Source: Opitutia bacterium
Lineage (GTDB): Bacteria; Verrucomicrobiota; Verrucomicrobiia; Opitutales; Opitutaceae
DNA length: 38,122 nt
Reading direction: 5' to 3'
Assembly: GCA_947472765.1 (NCBI GenBank)
Contig: CANJCM010000043.1
Span: 1-38,122, forward strand
The translations under genes and the position numbers were made by a program. The notes beneath the pieces were generated by a model. That model saw only the letters and a list, made by a program, of their open reading frames with translations, did no database searches and was not told where the DNA came from. Positions 22,925-31,800 of the stretch are shown here, piece by piece. The number at the start of each line of letters is the position of its first letter. Within the stretch, counting starts at the first letter, position 1.

Positions 22925-22952
22925 TTGACGCCCCGGGCATGCGTCCTATCTG
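22925..22952 (+). promoter_or_regulatory. Possible promoter of the small secreted protein gene
   Basis: TTGACG and TATCTG lie 16 bp apart. Transcription would start only about 5-10 bases before the ATG at 22967, giving a nearly leaderless mRNA. The -10 match is weak. Confidence 0.3.
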
Positions 22953-22966
22953 TGATGTCCCCCGTC

Positions 22967-23656
22967 ATGCGTGCGTCCCTTTCCACGGTTCTCTTCCGGT
23001 CCGGCGTGTTGCTGGTGCTGGCGGCCGCCGTGAACGGGCGGGCGCAGCTGGCCACGAGTTCGCCGTTTCTGGCCCCGCAGGCGCAGGCCACGAATGCGGC
23101 GGCGGCCAATTCCCCGCTGGAGTTCACCGGCTACATGGATGTTCCCGGCGGCGACCGGCTGTTTCGAATCAAGGATCCCGCGCGGAAGACGTCCGAGTGG
23201 GTGAAGTTGAACGAGAGAAGCCAGGCGCTCGATGTGACGGTGAAACAGTACGACGACAGCCGCAAAGCGCTGGTCGTGGAACATCAGGGCAAGACGCTCA
23301 CCTTGGCGGAGCGCGAGTCGAAGATCCTTTCGGCGGGCGCCGTTCCGCAGCCGGTGATCGCGATGCCGGTGTCGAATCCGGTGTCGGCCGCCGTCACGCA
23401 GGCGGTGGTGGTCAATCCCACGCCTGCGGACGAACAGCGTCGCCTCGAAGCGGTCGCGACCGAAGTGGCGCGCCGCCGCGCCCTCCGCGAGCAGGCCACG
23501 CAGCAGGTCAATCAAGGCCAGCCGCAAATGGGCATGCCGCCCGGGATGATGCCGCAGGGAAATTTCCAGCCGAATGGTCAGGATCAAAACGGGGCTCAGA
23601 ACGCGCAGCGGCGCGGCCAGGGCGGGATTCGGGCGAACAACCGGCAGCAACGCTAG
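22967..23656 (+). CDS. Small secreted protein of unknown function with Gln/Asn/Gly-rich tail
   Basis: The 229-residue protein has a signal peptide (MRASLSTVLFRSGVLLVLAA, cleavage near GRA|QLA at 26). Residues about 50-125 form a compact region (LEFTGYMDVPGGDRLFRIKD then KTSEWVKLNERS, YDDSRKALVVEHQGKTLTLA), which resembles a small beta-barrel of the kind found in pilus or secretion accessory proteins, though I cannot name a family. A helical stretch DEQRRLEAVATEVARRRALR follows, and the last 50 residues are low-complexity (QPQMGMPPGMMPQGNFQPNG). Another in-frame ATG at 22955 would add four residues. Its TAG stop forms the first bases of a repeated hairpin. The neighbours give no clue to the role. 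Confidence 0.7.
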   Translation: MRASLSTVLFRSGVLLVLAAAVNGRAQLATSSPFLAPQAQATNAAAANSPLEFTGYMDVPGGDRLFRIKDPARKTSEWVKLNERSQALDVTVKQYDDSRKALVVEHQGKTLTLAERESKILSAGAVPQPVIAMPVSNPVSAAVTQAVVVNPTPADEQRRLEAVATEVARRRALREQATQQVNQGQPQMGMPPGMMPQGNFQPNGQDQNGAQNAQRRGQGGIRANNRQQR

Positions 23657-23713
23657 GCTTTGCGCGGTGCGCAAAGCCCAGCCGCGCGCAACGCGGGCGG
23701 GGGAGGGCTCGGT
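23656..23713 (+). repeat. Family E hairpin with flanking sequence, copy 1
   Basis: GGCTTTGCGC-ggt-GCGCAAAGCC, a 10-bp perfect stem, overlaps the last base of the preceding stop codon. It is followed by GCGCGCAACGCGGGCG and GGCTCGG, a context repeated at 24083-24145. Confidence 0.7.
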
Positions 23714-23849
23714 CCACAGTCACGGGCGGCTGGATTGTCGTTCCCTCTCTCCAAGCGGGGATCTTGTCGGGCCACCTACGGAGATCTCCTCTGGATCAGG
23801 AACGATGCATTTGGAATGTAGGGCCGTGGACATTCCGTCGCACGTTAGG

Positions 23850-23990
23850 CAGCCGTGGACGGTGGGGGCACCGTCCCTCCATGGAGCGCTCTTGGAGAGG
23901 AGAGCGAACGGAAGTCTGAACGATCCGCCTGCCATGGAGGGCGGGTGCCCACACCCGCCGATTTCATTCCACTGCATGGTTCCGGCTGGA
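23850..23990 (+). repeat. GGAG-type REP pair (family D), inverted copy of 1203-1344
   Basis: GGACGGTGGGGGCACCGTCC followed by CTCC, a spacer of about 60 bp, then GGAG and GGCGGGTGCCCACACCCGCC. It is nearly identical to the minus strand of 1203-1344. Confidence 0.8.
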
Positions 23991-24082
23991 GACGGGTGGC
24001 GCGTCGCACCGGCGTGTGTCGGCCGGTTGCCTCGACGTCGCCCCCTTTCCGAAACAATCAGGGCAAATGTCCCCCGAACCCA

Positions 24083-24185
24083 GGCTTTGCGCGGTGCGCA
24101 AAGCCTGAGTCGCGCGGAACGCGCGACGGGGTGGGTGGCTCGGCCGGCCCGCCGCCCATTCAGGCTTTGCGCGCAGCGCAAAGCC
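24083..24185 (+). repeat. Family E hairpins, copies 2 and 3
   Basis: GGCTTTGCGC-ggt-GCGCAAAGCC (24083-24105), an inner hairpin GTCGCGCGGAACGCGCGAC, and a third GGCTTTGCGC-gca-GCGCAAAGCC (24163-24185). The last hairpin ends 17 bp before the start codon of the first ABC exporter gene. Confidence 0.7.
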
Positions 24186-24202
24186 GGTAGCGTGGGCGAT
24201 CC

Positions 24203-26074
24203 ATGGCCGAAGTGCGTCCAGGACCGGGGGCGGTCGAACTATCGAACTGGACGCTGGTCCGGCGGTTGTTCGCGCTCGCCTGGCGCTACCGGCTGCACTG
24301 CCTGCAGGTCCTGACGATTCAGCTCGTGCTGCTCACGTTGGGCATCGGCGGCCTGAGCCTGACGGGCGTCGGCATCGATTACATCCGCCACAAGATCGAG
24401 GGGACGCCGCTCGACGCGAACAAGCTCCATCTGACGCTTCCCACGGCGTGGGAGTATTGGGAGGTGCTGGGTATGCTCGCGGGCCTGATCCTCGTGCTCG
24501 CCTGCTGCCGCGCGTGGTTGAATTACACCTACGCCGTCTCGGTCAACCGGCTCGTCCAGCAACGGCTCGTGGTCGACTTGCGCGGCGAGGTTTACGACAA
24601 GCTCCAGCGGCTGAGCTTTCGCTTCTACGATGCGAACAACACCAGTTCGATCATCACGCGCGTTACCAGCGACGTGCAGAGCGTCCGGATGTTCGTCGAT
24701 CAGGTCCTGATCCAGAGCGTGATCATGGGCATCTCGCTTACGGTTTATCTGGTCTACATGATCAACCTGAGCCCGACGCTGACGCTCGGGTGCCTCGCGA
24801 CGACGCCGCTGCTCTGGGTCCTGACCGCGTGGCACACGCGCCGGACCCAGCCCGAGTACGCGCAAAACCGCCTGCTGGTGGAGCGCATGCTGCAGATCTT
24901 CGTCGAGGGCCTGCAAGGCGTGGCTGTGACGAAGGGCTTCGGTCGCGAAGCCACGCAGCGCGCGCATTTCGATGCGGCGAACGATGCCGTGCTCAAGCAG
25001 CAGGGGGTGATTTTCTGGCGCGTCAGCCTGTTCTCGCCCGCGATCGGTTTCCTGACGCGGATCAACATGATGGTGCTGCTCGGCTATGGCGGCTGGCTGG
25101 TGATTCATGGCCGCATTCCGCTCGGCACCGGCTTCGTCGTGTTCGCCGGCCTGCTCGAACAATTCTCCGGGCAGGTGAATAACATCGCGACGATTGTGAA
25201 CTCGGTGCAGCAGTCGCTGATCGGCGCCCGGCGGGTCTTCGAGATTCTCGACGCTCCCGTCGAGGTGCGGAATGCGCCCCAGCCGATCCGCAAGCCGCGG
25301 CTCGAGGGGAGGGTTGAATTCGAAAACGTCTCTTTCACTTACGACGGCGCCGAGGCGGTGGTCCGCGACATCAACCTCGAGGTGAAGGCGGGCCAGTGCG
25401 TGGCGATTCTCGGCGCGACGGGCGCCGGGAAGAGCGTCCTGATGAGTCTGGTGCCGAGGTTCTTCGATCCGACGTCGGGCCGCGTGCTCATCGACGGGAT
25501 CGACGCGCGCCAGCTCCACCTCGATGATCTGCGCCGCAACATCGGGCTCGTTTTCCAGGAAAGCTTTCTCTTCTCGAACACGGTCGCCGCGAACATCGCG
25601 TTCGGCCACCCCGAGGCGACGCGTGCGCAGGTTGAGAAAGCGGCGCGGATCGCGGCGGCGCATGACTTCATCCTGCAGCTCCCGCAGGGCTACGACACGG
25701 TCCTCGGCGAGAGCGGCAACAGTCTTTCGGGCGGACAACGGCAGCGGCTCGCGATTGCGCGCGCGGTCCTGCTCGAGCCGGCGATACTGTTGCTCGACGA
25801 TCCCACGGCGGCGATCGACAGCGAGACGGAGCACGAAATTTTCGAGGCGCTCGATCGCGCGATTGCGGGCCGGACGACGTTCATCGTCGCGCATCGGTTG
25901 AGCACGCTCCGCCGCGCGGACTTCATCATCGTGCTGGAGGACGGCCGGATCGTGCAGCGCGGCACGCATGAGGAGCTGATGCGGCAGCAGGGCCCGTACC
26001 TCCACGTCGCGAGCCTGCAACTCGTCGACGGCCGCGAACTGCAGCAGTTGAAGCTGAAGGAGGGTGGCCGATGA
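24203..26074 (+). CDS. ABC exporter half-transporter, subunit 1 (degenerate Walker B)
   Basis: The 623-residue fusion has six transmembrane helices (about 30-330) and one nucleotide-binding domain (about 368-610), the layout of MsbA/BmrA-type type IV exporters. Motifs: Walker A GATGAGKS (404-411), Q-loop FQESF (451-455), signature LSGGQRQRLAIARA (508-521), Walker B AILLLDD (527-533), D-loop AAID, switch His564. The residue after the Walker B Asp is Asp533 instead of the catalytic Glu, so its own ATP site is probably inactive or slow. The second half-transporter follows 388 bp downstream, and the two should form a heterodimer with one degenerate site (compare TM287/288 and LmrCD). Substrate unknown: lipids or drugs. 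The ATG at 24203 has no Shine-Dalgarno. Confidence 0.92.
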   Translation: MAEVRPGPGAVELSNWTLVRRLFALAWRYRLHCLQVLTIQLVLLTLGIGGLSLTGVGIDYIRHKIEGTPLDANKLHLTLPTAWEYWEVLGMLAGLILVLACCRAWLNYTYAVSVNRLVQQRLVVDLRGEVYDKLQRLSFRFYDANNTSSIITRVTSDVQSVRMFVDQVLIQSVIMGISLTVYLVYMINLSPTLTLGCLATTPLLWVLTAWHTRRTQPEYAQNRLLVERMLQIFVEGLQGVAVTKGFGREATQRAHFDAANDAVLKQQGVIFWRVSLFSPAIGFLTRINMMVLLGYGGWLVIHGRIPLGTGFVVFAGLLEQFSGQVNNIATIVNSVQQSLIGARRVFEILDAPVEVRNAPQPIRKPRLEGRVEFENVSFTYDGAEAVVRDINLEVKAGQCVAILGATGAGKSVLMSLVPRFFDPTSGRVLIDGIDARQLHLDDLRRNIGLVFQESFLFSNTVAANIAFGHPEATRAQVEKAARIAAAHDFILQLPQGYDTVLGESGNSLSGGQRQRLAIARAVLLEPAILLLDDPTAAIDSETEHEIFEALDRAIAGRTTFIVAHRLSTLRRADFIIVLEDGRIVQRGTHEELMRQQGPYLHVASLQLVDGRELQQLKLKEGGR

Positions 26075-26115
26075 GTGCGGCGCACCAGATGCAGTTGATC
26101 GTGGCGAAGGCCGGT

Positions 26116-26142
26116 TGTAGGGCCGGCGCTAGTCGCCGGGCC
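26116..26142 (+). repeat. GTAG-type REP hairpin (family A)
   Basis: TGTAGGGCCGGCGCTAGTCG with its stem partner CGCCGGGCC, alone, 42 bp after the stop of ABC subunit 1. A related, GGAG-ended half lies at 26404-26430. Confidence 0.7.
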
Positions 26143-26146
26143 TCGG

Positions 26147-26422
26147 CTTCCCTCGTCGCTCGTCCGCTCTTCCCCGTAGCCCGCTGCGTGAGCAGCGGGA
26201 CCTCTTCGTTCGAAAGAACCTGCCGGTCCCTGCGCTCACGCGCAGGGCTACGTTCGATCAAGGAGTCCCGCCGGCGAGCGGCGGCTTTCCGGGTAGCTCG
26301 CTTGGCCTTCCCCGTAGCCCGCTGCGTGAGCAGCGGGACCTCTTCGTTCGAAAGAACCTGCCGGTCCCTGCGCTCACGCGCAGGGCTACGTTCGATCAAG
26401 GAGGCCCGCCGGCGAGCGGCGG
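26147..26422. repeat. 138-bp tandem duplication, each unit holding a GTAG-type REP pair (family B)
   Basis: The stretch 26169-26284 is repeated at 26307-26422 with one difference (T at 26266, G at 26404). The remaining 22 bp of each unit are only similar. Each unit contains GTAGCCCGCTGCGTGAGCAG and the partner GCGCTCACGCGCAGGGCTAC around a centre with TTCGTTCGAAAGAACC (26174-26249 and 26312-26387), then the hairpin CGCCGGCGAGCGGCGG. It fills the gap between the two ABC exporter genes. Confidence 0.85.
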
Positions 26423-26462
26423 CCCTCCATTTCGGAACCGGTTCGGTGCAGGAGGCCGCGCG

Positions 26463-28535
26463 ATGAAAGACCCCGCCGCCAAGCTTCCCGAAATCCGCGA
26501 TCTCGGACTCGTTCGCCGACCGCGCGACGAGGACGACGACGAGGAGATCCAGAAGCCGCTGGAGTGGTCGCTGATCCGGCGGCTGTTCACCTACGCCAAG
26601 CCGGTGCAGCGGAAGCTGAACCTCTTGATCGTGATGAGCACGATCCGCGCGGCGCAGATCCCTGCCTTCCTCTGGATCACGTCGATGATGATCCGCGGGC
26701 CGATCACGCACGCCGATGTGCGCGGACTTGCGTGGGGCGTCGCCGGTTACCTCGCCCTCGCGCTCTGGACGGACGGGATGTTTCACTTCCGGCAGCGGTT
26801 CGCCCTCGAGATCGGCGAGACCGTGGTGAACCGGCTGCGGGCGGACATTTTTGCGCGGGTGCAGCGGCAGCCGATGAGCTTCTTCCACCGGATGAAGATC
26901 GGCCGGATCATCGGCCGGATGACGAGCGATGTGGAAGCCCTGCGCGTCGGCATCCAGGACGTGCTCTTCGTCAGCATGATTCAATCCGGCCAGATGCTCT
27001 TCTCGGCCGTGGTCATGGCCTGGTCGGACTGGGTGCTGTTTCTCGTGGTTCTCGGAATGGCTCCTGTGATGTGGATCATCAACCGCCACTTCCGCGTGAA
27101 GCTCAGCCACTACTCGCGCGCAGCGAGCGACAGCTTCAGCCGGGTGACGGCGACGCTCGCCGAATCCGTGAACGGGATTCGCGTAACCCAAGGCTTCGTG
27201 CGGCAGCAGACCAATGCCGGACTCTTCCGCAACCTGCTCGCCGACCACTCGCGGTTCAGTATCGCGCTGGCCCGGACCTCCGCGATCCTGACGCCGATCC
27301 TGGAGCTCAACAGCCAGTTCTTTGTGGCCATCCTGTTGATGTTCGGGGGCTGGCGCGTGTTTCACGGCCAGATGGGCGTGGGCGACCTGATTACGTTTTT
27401 CCTGCTGGCCAACCAGTTCTTCGCCCCGATCGCGGTCATTGGGAATCAATACAACCAAGCCCTCGTCGCGATGGCCGGAGCGGAGCGCGTGTTCCGGCTG
27501 ATCGATGCGAAGCCGGATTGGGAGGACGCGGCCGACGCGAAGGACCTGCCGGATCCCAGGGCGGAATGTGGGTCGGCCGCGGTTCCGGGTCCTGAGTTCA
27601 ACGTTCTGGGTTCGAAGGCGGACACGAAGCCCTTCGGGCCACACGGAGCCCAGAACGCAGAACCCAGAACGCAGAACCCAGAACCCAAAACCCAACCCTC
27701 CGCCCTTGGAGGCGCGGTGCCCCCACCGCGCGAAAGTCATGACGAAATACCTCCAGCGGCGGGTGGGGGCACCCGCCCTCCAGGGAACGGCGCGGGGATC
27801 AAAGTTGAGTTTGATCGCGTCTCCTTTGGCTACGATCCCAGCCGTTTAGTGCTTCATGACGTGACATTTACGGCCGAGCCTGGCCAGACGGTGGCCCTCG
27901 TCGGCCATACCGGCAGCGGCAAGAGCTCGATTATCAACTTGGTGGCCAAGTTTCACCTGCCGACGCAGGGCGAGTTGCGGTTGGACGGCCGTGAAGTCCG
28001 GAGTCTCACGAGCCTCTCACTCCATCGTCAAATGGGTATGGTGCAGCAGCAGAACTTCTTGTTCAGCGGCACAGTTCTGGAAAATATCCGCTTTGCCCGA
28101 CCCGAGGCGACGGAGGCCGAGGTTAGGGCGGCGGCGGCGCAGCTTGACTGTCTCGATCTGTTCGAGGCGCTGCCGCAAGGGCTGCACACGGAAGTGGGGG
28201 AGAAAGGCGCCGCGCTGTCGGTCGGGCAGCGGCAACTCGTGTGTTTTGCGCGGGCCCTGCTGGCGGATCCTCGTTTGGTAATCCTCGATGAAGCAACGAG
28301 TTCAATCGACGCCTTGACGGAGGCCCGGTTACAGCGGGCCCTGGTCGCCCTGTTGCGCGGGCGGACGAGCTTCGTCGTGGCCCACCGGTTGAGCACGATC
28401 CGGCACGCGGACCTCGTCCTTGTCCTCGATCAGGGCCGGATTATCGAGCGCGGGACCCACACCGAGCTGCTGGCCGCCGGGGGGCACTATGCCGCGCTTT
28501 ACCGGCAGTTTGTCCAAATCGACGACCGGAAGTAG
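26463..28535 (+). CDS. ABC exporter half-transporter, subunit 2 (degenerate signature, enlarged linker)
   Basis: This 690-residue partner of subunit 1 has six transmembrane helices (about 45-340) and a nucleotide-binding domain (about 446-690). Motifs: Walker A GHTGSGKS (481-488), Q-loop QQQNF (528-532), signature LSVGQRQLVCFARA (585-598), Walker B LVILDE (605-610) with intact catalytic Glu610, D-loop SSID, switch His641. The signature Gly-to-Val change pairs with the weak Walker B of subunit 1 in the same composite site, leaving the other site canonical. Residues about 361-443 are a Pro/Gly/Asn-rich insert made of translated repeat DNA; subunit 1 has about 20 residues between the same landmarks and this one about 100. 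A strong Shine-Dalgarno (GCAGGAGG, 7 bp before ATG) is present. The N-terminal 30 residues are acidic. Confidence 0.92.
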   Translation: MKDPAAKLPEIRDLGLVRRPRDEDDDEEIQKPLEWSLIRRLFTYAKPVQRKLNLLIVMSTIRAAQIPAFLWITSMMIRGPITHADVRGLAWGVAGYLALALWTDGMFHFRQRFALEIGETVVNRLRADIFARVQRQPMSFFHRMKIGRIIGRMTSDVEALRVGIQDVLFVSMIQSGQMLFSAVVMAWSDWVLFLVVLGMAPVMWIINRHFRVKLSHYSRAASDSFSRVTATLAESVNGIRVTQGFVRQQTNAGLFRNLLADHSRFSIALARTSAILTPILELNSQFFVAILLMFGGWRVFHGQMGVGDLITFFLLANQFFAPIAVIGNQYNQALVAMAGAERVFRLIDAKPDWEDAADAKDLPDPRAECGSAAVPGPEFNVLGSKADTKPFGPHGAQNAEPRTQNPEPKTQPSALGGAVPPPRESHDEIPPAAGGGTRPPGNGAGIKVEFDRVSFGYDPSRLVLHDVTFTAEPGQTVALVGHTGSGKSSIINLVAKFHLPTQGELRLDGREVRSLTSLSLHRQMGMVQQQNFLFSGTVLENIRFARPEATEAEVRAAAAQLDCLDLFEALPQGLHTEVGEKGAALSVGQRQLVCFARALLADPRLVILDEATSSIDALTEARLQRALVALLRGRTSFVVAHRLSTIRHADLVLVLDQGRIIERGTHTELLAAGGHYAALYRQFVQIDDRK
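27583..27790 (+). repeat. Repeat DNA translated in frame inside ABC subunit 2
   Basis: Two elements follow each other. At 27602-27693, GTTCTGGGTTC is opposed by tandem copies of CAGAACGCAGAACC. At 27707-27784, a GGAG-type REP pair shows GGAGGCGCGGTGCCCCCACC and, inverted, GGGTGGGGGCACCCGCCCTC. Both types are otherwise intergenic in this window. The reading frame is kept and no stop codon is introduced. Confidence 0.8.
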
Positions 28536-28823
28536 GCGGGTGGCCCGGGTTTTGCTGCCACCGAGGGTAAGCCTGAATGCACGTAGAAGATTCCCCTTAA
28601 GCATTTTAAGGCGAATTCCTCACCTCTTGACAGAAGAACTACGCGGGACCATGCCGGGAGTTCCCGATTTCCGTCCGCTTCCCTTGCCTTCCCTTCGTTT
28701 CCGTCTCCTCGGAACGGATACCTTCTGAAACCTTAGCAATTGTTAGCACCCCTCGCCGGGGGAGCGCGTCTTGCGTGCACCCCTGAAACTTTCGCGTCCG
28801 TAGTTTACGCAATTTTTTGTCTC
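28536..28823. other. Gap upstream of the giant protein gene
   Basis: 288 bases without a gene and without REP units. A small palindrome CCTTAA-gcatt-TTAAGG lies at 28595-28611 and a lone TTGACA at 28627-28632 has no good -10 partner. The last 40 bases before the ATG are A/T-richer (TTTACGCAATTTTTTGTCTC) and lack a Shine-Dalgarno. Confidence 0.4.
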
Positions 28824-31800
28824 ATGAAAACGTTCCGCTCCGCCCTTGCCCTCTGTGTGTCGACGATTGGATTTGGACTCTCCGCCGTCTTCGCGGTTCC
28901 GAGTATCACCACGGAGCCGGTTCCGACGAGCATCACCGTGAGCGGCTCCGCGACCCTCACTGTGGCCGCCAGTGGCAGCGGTGCCCTCAGCTATCAATGG
29001 TACAAGTACGGAGTCGCGGTCACTGGTGCCACCAACGCCTCCCTGCCGTTGAACTCGGCCAGCCTGAGTGACGCCGGCCTGTACAATGTTATTGTCACCG
29101 ATCCGGACACTTCGACGGCGACCTCGCGCACGGTCCGGGTCGACGTCGTGCCGTCCAGTTACGTCGGTGGCGTTCTTCGCCCGCGGCCCAGCTTCATGCC
29201 GCGCATCGAAATCGCCAGTGCCGGCATCAACGCCTTCGCCTACTTTACGCATCCGACGGACGCGACCCAGAACAAGCTTTATGTCGCGGGCGATTTCACG
29301 CGCGCCAGCGACGCCGGTGGGACGCTGACGCAGCGCCTCAACATTCTGCGCTTCAATGCGGACGGAACCATTGACACATCTTATGCTCCGCCGGCGATCA
29401 TCGGCGGCGGTATCCGGGCGCTCTATGTGCAGTCGGACGGCAAGGTCGTGATCGGCGGCGACTTCTCGGCGGTTAATGACGCCACTGCGGGACAGGTCAC
29501 GCGCGGTCGAATTGCGCGGCTCAACGCCAACGGCTCACTCGACACGAGCTTTGTGAGTGGTAGTGGTGCCGGCGCGAACGGCTCCGTGTACGCGATTGCG
29601 GCCCAAGGTTCGAACTATCTTGTCGGCGGCCAGTTCAACTTCTTCAGCGGGACGAGTGTCAACCGCCTGGTCCGAATCAGCGCTTCCACGGGTACGGTGG
29701 ATTCGACATTTGTCCAGACCGGGACGGGATTTGCTTCGGATATCCGGGCGATCGCGGTGGATTCCAACGCCAACACGATCTACGTCGGCGGCCTTTTTGC
29801 CACCTACAACGGCAGCGGAACCAATGCCACCCGTATCGCGCGTCTTGGACAAAATGGCGGCGCCATCGATGCGACGTTCGCCACCGGCACCGGCTTCAAC
29901 AGCGACGTCCGCGTCCTCACCCTTCAGGACGTTGGAAGCGTCGGTGCGCCGGACTTGCGCTTGCTGGTCGGCGGTCTTTTCACGACCTACAATGGAAGCG
30001 CCGCGGGGACGACGAACCGGATGGTGCGGCTCAAACTCGACGGCACGATCGATACGGCGCTCAATCTCGGTTCCGGCACCACGCACGGTTTCAACAGCGA
30101 CGTTGTGACGTTCGCAGTCGACAGCACGAATCGCATCTATGTTGGCGGCCTGTTTACGTCGTTCAACGGCACTTCCACCAACGTCAACCGGCTGATCAGG
30201 ATCGATGCGACAGGAGCACTCGATACCACGTTTAATCCGGCCAGCGGTGCCACCAGCACGGTGCAGGCACTGCTGCTGCGGGAGGCCGATAGCCAGGTAT
30301 ACGTTGGCGGTATCTTTAGCAGTTTCAACAGCACCGCCCGGGCGGGCTTTGCCCGGCTTGGTACCGCCGTCGGCGCGCTCGATTCGCTCGCGCCGCTGTT
30401 TCGCCGGCCCGGCTCCGTTTTCGCCCTGGAAGCCGCGCCGGGCGGGAAGTGGTACATTGGCGGAGCGTTCAGCCACATCGACGACACCCCGCGCAGCAAT
30501 TTTGCCCGGTTGAATGCCGACGGCACGCTGGACACCTTTACGGCCGCCGGTTCGGGATTCAACGGGACCATCATTACGCTGGCGGTGCTGGGTGATGGCC
30601 GGGTGATGGCTGGCGGTAGTTTCAATGCCTTTAATGGCACGAATCGGAATAATGTTCTCCGGATGGCGGCCGACGGCACGCTTGATACGACGTTTGCCCC
30701 CGCCGGCACCGGTCTGAATGGCACGGTGCCCACGCTCGCCCTGCAGGGAGATGGCAAAGTGGTCATTGGTGGCACGTTTACTTTGTACAACGGCACCTCC
30801 CGGAACCGGATCGCCCGGCTGACCTCGACGGGCGCCCTCGACACCACCTTCGATCCCGGAACGGTGGGATTCAACGGCACCGTAAATCAGTTAGCGCTGC
30901 AATCTGACGGCAAAATCCTCGTCGCTGGGGCGTTCGGCCAGTTCAACGGGGTCACCGTGAACGGATTCATCCGGCTGACCTCCGCCGGACTCGCGGATTC
31001 CGCTTACCCGGCCACTGGCACCGGCATGGGGAGCACCACATCGGACGCGGTCGCGATTCCGTTTTCCACCACGCTCGCCGGTGAGACCCCTTATGTCGCG
31101 GGCTCGTTCACGGCTTACAACAGCGTTACCCGTAATCGCATTCTCCATCTCAATGCCGACGGAACTCTGGATACGACCACCTTTGGCGCTGCGGCCAGTC
31201 TCTCCCTGTCCAACAGTAGGCTCTCGGCGCTCGCCCTCCAGTCCAACGGCCGGGTTGTGACCGGAGGCTTCTTCACGACGGTCAACGGCACGGCCCGCTT
31301 GGGCCTGGCCCGGTTCAATGCAGATGGATCGACGGACAACTTTTCCGTGCCCTCCATCCTCGTTGTCCCCTCCAGCGGCATCAACGCGCTCCGGTTTGCG
31401 GCGGACGGCTCGGTGATCGCCGCCGCGACGCGGGTGGACTTTGCCGAAGGGCTGGGCAGTGGTACGCTGTTTATGCTCGAGGCGGCGCCGGTCCCGGCGA
31501 TCACCGCGCATCCGTCCAACTCGACGACGATCCAGGGAGGAACAGCGACGTTTACCGCCACGGCCACGGGAGAGAATCTCCAATATCAGTGGTTCCGGGA
31601 CAGTACGTTGCTCACTGGCCAGACCGCGGCAACGCTGACGCTTAATAATGTGCAGCTGTCGGATCTCGACAGCTATACGGTGCGCGTTTCCAACGTTTAC
31701 GGCTCCGTCACCAGCAATGCCGCCGTGATTGTGGCATCGAATGCGGCCCCGAATATTAGTTCTCAATCGACGACCGTGAACGCCGTTTCAGGTGCTACGG

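Noticed and set aside
24239-26020. 593-codon open frame opposite ABC subunit 1
   Set aside because: The sense strand carries all ABC motifs; the antisense product is low-complexity Arg/Asp/His-rich and typical of a shadow in GC-rich DNA. The same holds for 25926-27740, 6791-8368 and 20681-22036.
26169-26422. Possible CRISPR array from regularly spaced palindromes
   Set aside because: Only two long units with near-identical spacers and no cas genes; it is a tandem duplication of a REP pair.
28627-28660. Promoter for the giant protein gene from a perfect TTGACA
   Set aside because: No -10-like sequence lies 15-19 bp downstream.
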